A stretch of DNA of 33,110 nt. Source: Flavobacteriaceae bacterium (GTDB lineage Bacteria > Bacteroidota > Bacteroidia > Flavobacteriales > Flavobacteriaceae). Positions 27,632 through 33,110 of this stretch are shown in pieces. The stretch is taken from NCBI GenBank assembly GCA_024635765.1, contig JAGXIE010000012.1, forward strand, positions 1 to 33,110, in the 5' to 3' direction. Every line of letters begins with the position of its first letter. The stretch's first letter is position 1. Position numbers and translations under genes: made by a program. The notes beneath the pieces were generated by a model that saw nothing but the letters and a program-made list of their open reading frames with translations, ran no database searches and had not been told where the DNA came from.

Positions 27632-27741
27632 GAGTACATTTCAAGATTACAGTAGGAGTGTTATAACTAAATTCGAAATAGAATTAACCAAAAGTATTAT
27701 AAATCAATAAGATAGACCAAAAAAAAATTTATAATTAATAA

Positions 27742-27771
27742 TTGTTAATTACCAATTAATGATTATTTTTG
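27742..27771 (+). promoter_or_regulatory. Promoter of rplS
   Basis: TTG (27742-27744), a 19-base spacer and TATTTTTG (27764-27771) fit the Bacteroidota consensus exactly. The transcript would have a leader of about 65 bases. Confidence 0.7.
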
Positions 27772-27782
27772 CATCCTATTTC

Positions 27783-27828
27783 AGATTAACCTCTGGCGAT
27801 GTACGCGAATGTTGGTTTGAATCAATCT
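27783..27828 (+). ncRNA. Candidate L19 leader in the rplS 5' UTR
   Basis: The leader can fold with AGATT (27783-27787) pairing AATCT (27824-27828), AACC (27788-27791) pairing GGTT (27814-27817) with an internal TGAATC bulge, and an inner GCG/CGC hairpin with loop ATGTA. A structured RNA before flavobacterial L19 genes has been proposed in comparative work, as far as I recall. Autoregulation by L19 protein is the natural hypothesis. Confidence 0.5.
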
Positions 27829-27843
27829 TAAAATATAAAAGAA

Positions 27844-28194
27844 ATGAATTCTTTAGTAAAATTTGTACAAGACGAATTTGTAGAAAAAAAAGAGATTCCA
27901 GATTTTAGCGCTGGTGATACGATCACAGTGTATTATGAAATCCGTGAAGGTGAAAAAAAACGTACACAGTTCTTTAAAGGTGTTGTTTTGCAACGTAAAG
28001 GAACTGGAAGTTCTGAAACATTCACCATTCGTAAAATGTCAGGAACCATTGGAGTGGAACGTATATTTCCAGTCAATTTACCAGCTCTTCAAAAAATTGA
28101 AGTGAACAAAAAAGGTAAAGTTAGACGTTCAAGAATTTACTATTTCAGAGGTCTCACTGGTAAAAAAGCAAGAATTAAAGAGAAGAGAAATTAA
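27844..28194 (+). CDS. rplS: Ribosomal protein L19
   Basis: L19 is a component of the large ribosomal subunit at the 30S-50S interface. The 116-residue protein matches the family throughout: FVEKKEIPDFSAGDTITVYY, TQFFKGVVLQRKG, ETFTIRKMSGTIGVERIFP and the basic end KVRRSRIYYFRGLTGKKARI. It has its own promoter and a structured leader, and a strong terminator follows 20 bases after its stop. Confidence 0.99.
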   Translation: MNSLVKFVQDEFVEKKEIPDFSAGDTITVYYEIREGEKKRTQFFKGVVLQRKGTGSSETFTIRKMSGTIGVERIFPVNLPALQKIEVNKKGKVRRSRIYYFRGLTGKKARIKEKRN

Positions 28195-28213
28195 TCTAGA
28201 CTCATTTAAATAT

Positions 28214-28248
28214 AAGAAAGCCTTGAGATTCAAGGCTTTCTTGATTTA
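28214..28248 (+). terminator. Intrinsic terminator after rplS
   Basis: AAGAAAGCCTTGA pairs perfectly over 13 bases with TCAAGGCTTTCTT around GAT. It closes the rplS transcript and separates it from the RNA element downstream. Confidence 0.9.
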
Positions 28249-28303
28249 TTAACTTTTGTTAATAAACTATGTTTACAAGATGTTGAAAACTAAACAGTTG
28301 TAA

Positions 28304-28337
28304 TTGTTGGTTTTTTTGAAAAACTTTTGTAATTTAG
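28304..28337 (+). promoter_or_regulatory. Ambiguous promoter of the structured RNA
   Basis: TTG at 28307-28309, a 20-base spacer and TAATTTAG at 28330-28337 deviate from the consensus by one base. AACTTTTG at 28322-28329 is an alternative -7. A transcript start near 28340-28345 would precede the first predicted stem. Confidence 0.35.
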
Positions 28338-28339
28338 TA

Positions 28340-28853
28340 AAACGAATTAGCAACAACCCTCGGGTTGGTTTCAGCATCGAAAATTGAATTAGTGCTAATC
28401 CGTATGAAGTAACGTTCTTTATAAAATTGTCTTTTGAGGTTTTTGTAGTGTCACGTGTATGCGTGAAGAACTAAAAAATCATGATATCTTAAAAAGTACC
28501 GCATGTTTAGGCAGGCCGTAACTAGTAAGGTTGAAAGTTTCCAAAGATGACTGCTGCGAAAGCAAATATCAAAGTAGGAAACAATGTTTTTAGACGTTGT
28601 AAGTTGTGAAAGCGAAGTGCAAAAGAGGAGACATCAAGAAAGATAATTAACTGAAACACAGTAATAACAGATCAATTCATTTTGAAAGTTATGAACCGTT
28701 TCATTGAAATAGTGAAATTTGAATTGAAAAAGACGATTCAGAACGCAAGTTCTAATCGGCTGATGTAACAGCAATGTTGCATAGATCACAAAGTAACTGT
28801 TTCAAAAAAGCCATGTCAGAGTAGTCTAACTACAGTGATATGGCTTTTGTGTT
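28340..28853 (+). ncRNA. Candidate large structured non-coding RNA (~510 nt), unassigned family
   Basis: This stretch has no ORF of 60 codons or more, but many complementary segments can be paired by eye. 28346-28352 pairs 28393-28399 and encloses CAACCC/GGGTTG. 28414-28418 pairs 28467-28471 and encloses TCACG/CGTGA. 28485-28490 pairs 28640-28645, closing a multiloop. Within it, GTTTCC/GGAAAC (28537-28542/28577-28582) has an inner GAAA-capped hairpin, and a second hairpin (28597-28622) has tandem G-A mismatches and a GAAA loop. 28672-28679 pairs 28720-28727 over eight bases. CGATT-AGAAC hairpin 28734-28758 is GCAA-capped, as is 28763-28782. A long terminator-like hairpin ends it. No core of RNase P, tmRNA, SRP RNA or a group II intron was found. 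Strand is inferred from the terminator. Confidence 0.6.
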
Positions 28854-28856
28854 TTA
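28804..28856 (+). terminator. Terminator hairpin of the structured RNA
   Basis: 28806-28825 and 28829-28848 pair in one register over 20 positions with two mismatches (AAAAGCCAT/ATGGCTTTT at the base, GTAGT/ACTAC at the tip), followed by GTGTTTT. Both strands have a T-rich flank, so it may also serve the converging pseudogene. Confidence 0.8.
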
Positions 28857-28870
28857 CATATGTTTGGTTT

Positions 28871-29572
28871 TTAGTTGTAATAAGGTGTATTTAAGGTCGT
28901 CATTGTAGAATTGACCATGTCACCTTTTATGACCGTTAACCGTAAACGATATGTTTCATAATACTCTGGGATGTCCAATAATAAATCAGGATCATCACCA
29001 ACTTCATTTATTGTGAGGTAATTTCCGTGGGAATCACATTTCACCAATGCCCATTCAAGTTTTAAATCATCATCATTTTTTATTCACTGCCAACCATTTT
29101 CTGGATCATACCGCATTGCGTAATAAAAAACTTTCTTTTCAGAATCCAACAATACCAATGTTTTTAAAATTCTAACCGATGGTTCTGCTAATGTAACTTT
29201 AAATCTCAAAAGCTCTTTGCCTAATTGAAAATATGCCAATTTATTTCTCCCCTTTCGATCAATCAAACGATCAAAAATCAATTTATCAATTTGATGCTGG
29301 TCTCTCCAATTTGTAATGAAAAATGATTGGTCTGAACCCAATAAGTTTAACTTGCCCATCATTTTTAGGGATACATCTGCACAAACATATGATATTTTTA
29401 AAGATTCAAATGATTTTAGAATTATCATAGGGTCGTCTGAATCAGTTGTAATGATCAACCAAATGGCATCTATACCATTAATTGTCCCCATCAGTTTTTT
29501 CGCTCTAACTGGTGAATCATCATTATAAACTATGATTAAAATTGCGATTATTGGTAAGATTTGTTTGATTAC
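28871..29572 (-). pseudogene. Broken gene of unknown function (in-frame TGA, missing start)
   Basis: The ORF-track call 29084-29491 is only part of a longer frame. Past its TGA (29086-29084, in WQ-stop-IKNDDD) the same frame runs open for 70 further codons to TAA at 28873-28871, with ordinary protein-like composition (LEWALVKCDSHGNYLTINEVG). Upstream of the ATG at 29491, 27 codons of the same frame encode a hydrophobic stretch (QILPIIAILIIVYNDD) that looks like a signal or anchor but lacks a standard start codon. So the gene probably lost its start and gained a nonsense codon (TGG to TGA would suffice). I do not recognise the family. A sequencing error or an unusual start are alternatives. 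Confidence 0.6.
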
Positions 29573-29696
29573 GGAACAATATAATCAAATAATTAATAAA
29601 ATTTTTACGTTTCGAAGTATGATTTTAGGCAATTGAAACAGTAATCTATATTAGTTCGTCGTGCTCTATATTGGATATTTTAAAATTTGAATTTTG

Positions 29697-29704
29697 TATA
29701 TTTG
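29697..29704 (+). promoter_or_regulatory. Probable -7 element of icd
   Basis: TATATTTG is an exact TAnnTTTG, 48 bases before the icd ATG. The nearest TTG (29671-29673) is 23 bases upstream, slightly long. Confidence 0.45.
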
Positions 29705-29743
29705 TATTCTTTTGAATTAATAAATTCCTAAATTAAATTTTAA

Positions 29744-31990
<2,247 letters not shown>

Positions 31991-32043
31991 GTTTGAACAA
32001 ATATTTGTTTAAAATATTCTTGATATTATTAAACAAAATTAAT

Positions 32044-32075
32044 AAAAGCTCCTTATATTTATGGAGCTTTTTATT
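32044..32075 (+). terminator. Intrinsic terminator after icd
   Basis: AAAAGCTCC pairs perfectly with GGAGCTTTT around a ten-base loop, followed by TTATTT. Confidence 0.85.
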
Positions 32076-32091
32076 TACCCAAAAATTGTTA

Positions 32092-33110
32092 ATGAATTAT
32101 TTCATCAAAGGATTACTGATTATTGTTTTTTTTCTGCCATTTTTAACTATAGCTCAAGAAAAATATACCATAAGTGGCACCGTCACAGATCAACATAGCA
32201 ACGAAACATTAATAGGTGTCAACATTATCTTTCCTGAAATACAATCTGGGACAACCACTAATGAATATGGTTTTTATTCCATAACCCTTCCGAAAGGTGA
32301 TTATAAGCTTCACGTTAGCTATCTTGGATTTACAAGTATTTCAGAAAATATTTCACTCGACGAAAACAAAATTATTAATTTTAAATTATCTGAATCTTCA
32401 GAGAGTTTAGATGAAGTGGTCATCACCGAAAATGTTGAAAGACTCAATATCAAAAAACCACAAATGAGTGTAAATACCCTAACAATTAATACAATTAAAC
32501 AAATTCCGGTGGTACTCGGGGAAGTAGACGTAATTAAGGCTCTTACACTGTTGCCTGGCGTCACGAACGCTGGTGAAGGTTCATCAGGTTTTAATGTTCG
32601 CGGAGGTGCGGTAGATCAAAACCTAATTTTACTTGATGAGGCCACTATCTTTAATTCATCACATTTGTTTGGTTTGTTTTCTGTATTCAATCCAGATGCA
32701 ATTAAAGACTTAAAATTATATAAAGGAGGGATTCCCGCTAAATATGGTGGCAGAGTCTCTTCCGTTTTGGATATTTATCAGAAGGAAGGCAACAGTAACC
32801 AATTTCATATGAATGGAGGTGTTGGTTTAGTGTCGAGTAGATTATTGGCGGAAGGACCTATAGAAAAAGAAAAAGGATCTTTTTTGTTTGGGGGACGAAG
32901 TAGTTATGCCCATTTATTTTTACCACTTTTTGATATTGATAACATAGCCTACTTCTACGATTTAAATACGAAGTTGAGTTATAAACTCAATGATACTAAC
33001 AATATTTACCTTTCTGGTTATTTTGGAAGGGATGTATTTTCTATATCCGATAGTTTCGAAAATACTTATGGCAATACCGTGGTAAATTTTCGATGGAATC
33101 ATCTGTTTTC
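32092..33110 (+). CDS. TonB-dependent outer-membrane receptor (3' end outside window)
   Basis: Reading from the ATG at 32092 gives about 339 codons with no stop up to the window edge; the ORF track omits it because it is open-ended. A signal peptide (LLIIVFFLPFLTIAQ) is followed by a CarboxypepD_reg-like beta sandwich (ISGTVTDQHSNETLIGVNI... GDYKLHVSYLGF, about 27-110). A plug domain follows, with ALTLLPGVTNAGEGSSGFNV, RGGAVDQNLILLDEA and LYKGGIPAKYGGRVSSVLD, and then the first barrel strands. This is the usual architecture of Bacteroidota TonB-dependent transporters. The substrate cannot be named without the downstream partner gene. Its ATG is 17 bases beyond the icd terminator, and no convincing promoter is visible. 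Confidence 0.92.
   Translation, partial: MNYFIKGLLIIVFFLPFLTIAQEKYTISGTVTDQHSNETLIGVNIIFPEIQSGTTTNEYGFYSITLPKGDYKLHVSYLGFTSISENISLDENKIINFKLSESSESLDEVVITENVERLNIKKPQMSVNTLTINTIKQIPVVLGEVDVIKALTLLPGVTNAGEGSSGFNVRGGAVDQNLILLDEATIFNSSHLFGLFSVFNPDAIKDLKLYKGGIPAKYGGRVSSVLDIYQKEGNSNQFHMNGGVGLVSSRLLAEGPIEKEKGSFLFGGRSSYAHLFLPLFDIDNIAYFYDLNTKLSYKLNDTNNIYLSGYFGRDVFSISDSFENTYGNTVVNFRWNHLF

Noticed and set aside
27795-27828. tRNA-like segment (GGTTTGAATCA)
   Set aside because: It resembles a T-arm, but no acceptor, D-arm or anticodon arm can be paired; a leader fold explains it better.
28731-28785. Group II intron domains V and VI
   Set aside because: The two GCAA hairpins superficially resemble them, but the conserved domain V sequence, the 3'-side dinucleotide bulge and the bulged branch-point A are not present, and no reverse transcriptase is nearby.
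28340-28853. tmRNA or RNase P RNA
   Set aside because: There is no tRNA-like 'GGTTCGA' arm, no CCA end and no tag reading frame for tmRNA. The RNase P core 'GAGGAAAGTCC' and its partner 'ACAGAA' are absent (only a poor GAGGAGACATC).
29084-29491. 135-aa ORF as an intact gene
   Set aside because: The frame continues openly past its TGA and upstream of its ATG, so the listed limits are artefacts of damage.

Overview
The window is AT-rich, densely packed bacterial chromosome that fits a marine-type member of Flavobacteriaceae (Bacteroidota). Evidence for this includes a type IX secretion sorting domain on a secreted sugar dehydrogenase, a SusC/TonB-type receptor with a carboxypeptidase-like N-terminal domain, Bacteroidota-style promoters (TTG, about 20 bases, TAnnTTTG), a ~480-residue GAPDH with an N-terminal extension, monomeric NADP isocitrate dehydrogenase, and the neighbourhood thioesterase / dnaA / low-molecular-weight phosphatase. 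No tRNA, rRNA, insertion sequence or CRISPR array was found.

Layout. 1-2747 (minus): a cut-off polytopic membrane protein and ligA. 2808-8330 (plus): a glycan-degrading operon of GH20 beta-hexosaminidase, CutC and GH2 beta-mannosidase lipoprotein, whose activities would suit dismantling an N-glycan core. 8305-9668 (minus): prmC and a GNAT acetyltransferase. 9692-12876 (plus): ribD, a HAD phosphatase, an EamA transporter and a YigZ/IMPACT protein, all overlapping end to start. 12873-13283 (minus): thioesterase. 13474-17557 (plus): dnaA, a tyrosine phosphatase, a T9SS-exported PQQ-type sugar dehydrogenase and an RsmI-like methyltransferase. 17558-21586 (minus): cell-envelope genes, namely a lysozyme-like protein, a DUF2279 protein, mltG, a GNAT enzyme and dapF. 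21744-26885 (plus): HtrA protease, extended GAPDH, two small LVIVD-type lipoproteins and a coiled-coil membrane protein. 26954-28194 (plus): trmD and rplS. 28195-28870 has no gene for protein. 28871-29572 (minus): a broken gene. 29753-33110 (plus): icd and the start of a TonB-dependent receptor.

The most unusual part is 28340-28853. This ~510-base stretch lacks any ORF of useful length but contains at least ten base-paired elements. Four hairpins are capped by GNRA tetraloops (GAAA, GAAA, GCAA, GCAA), and the stretch ends in a ~20-bp hairpin that looks like an intrinsic terminator. It lies between the rplS terminator and a convergent pseudogene. It matches none of the large RNAs whose conserved cores I can recall (RNase P RNA, tmRNA, SRP RNA, group II intron domain V). 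I consider it a candidate undescribed large structured non-coding RNA.

Other regulatory structure includes a folded leader before rplS, four helically phased GTTAAA repeats before htrA, an inverted repeat plus a terminator-like hairpin before dnaA, and very short leaders at ribD and dapF. All predictions were made by eye, without alignment, folding or database searches.
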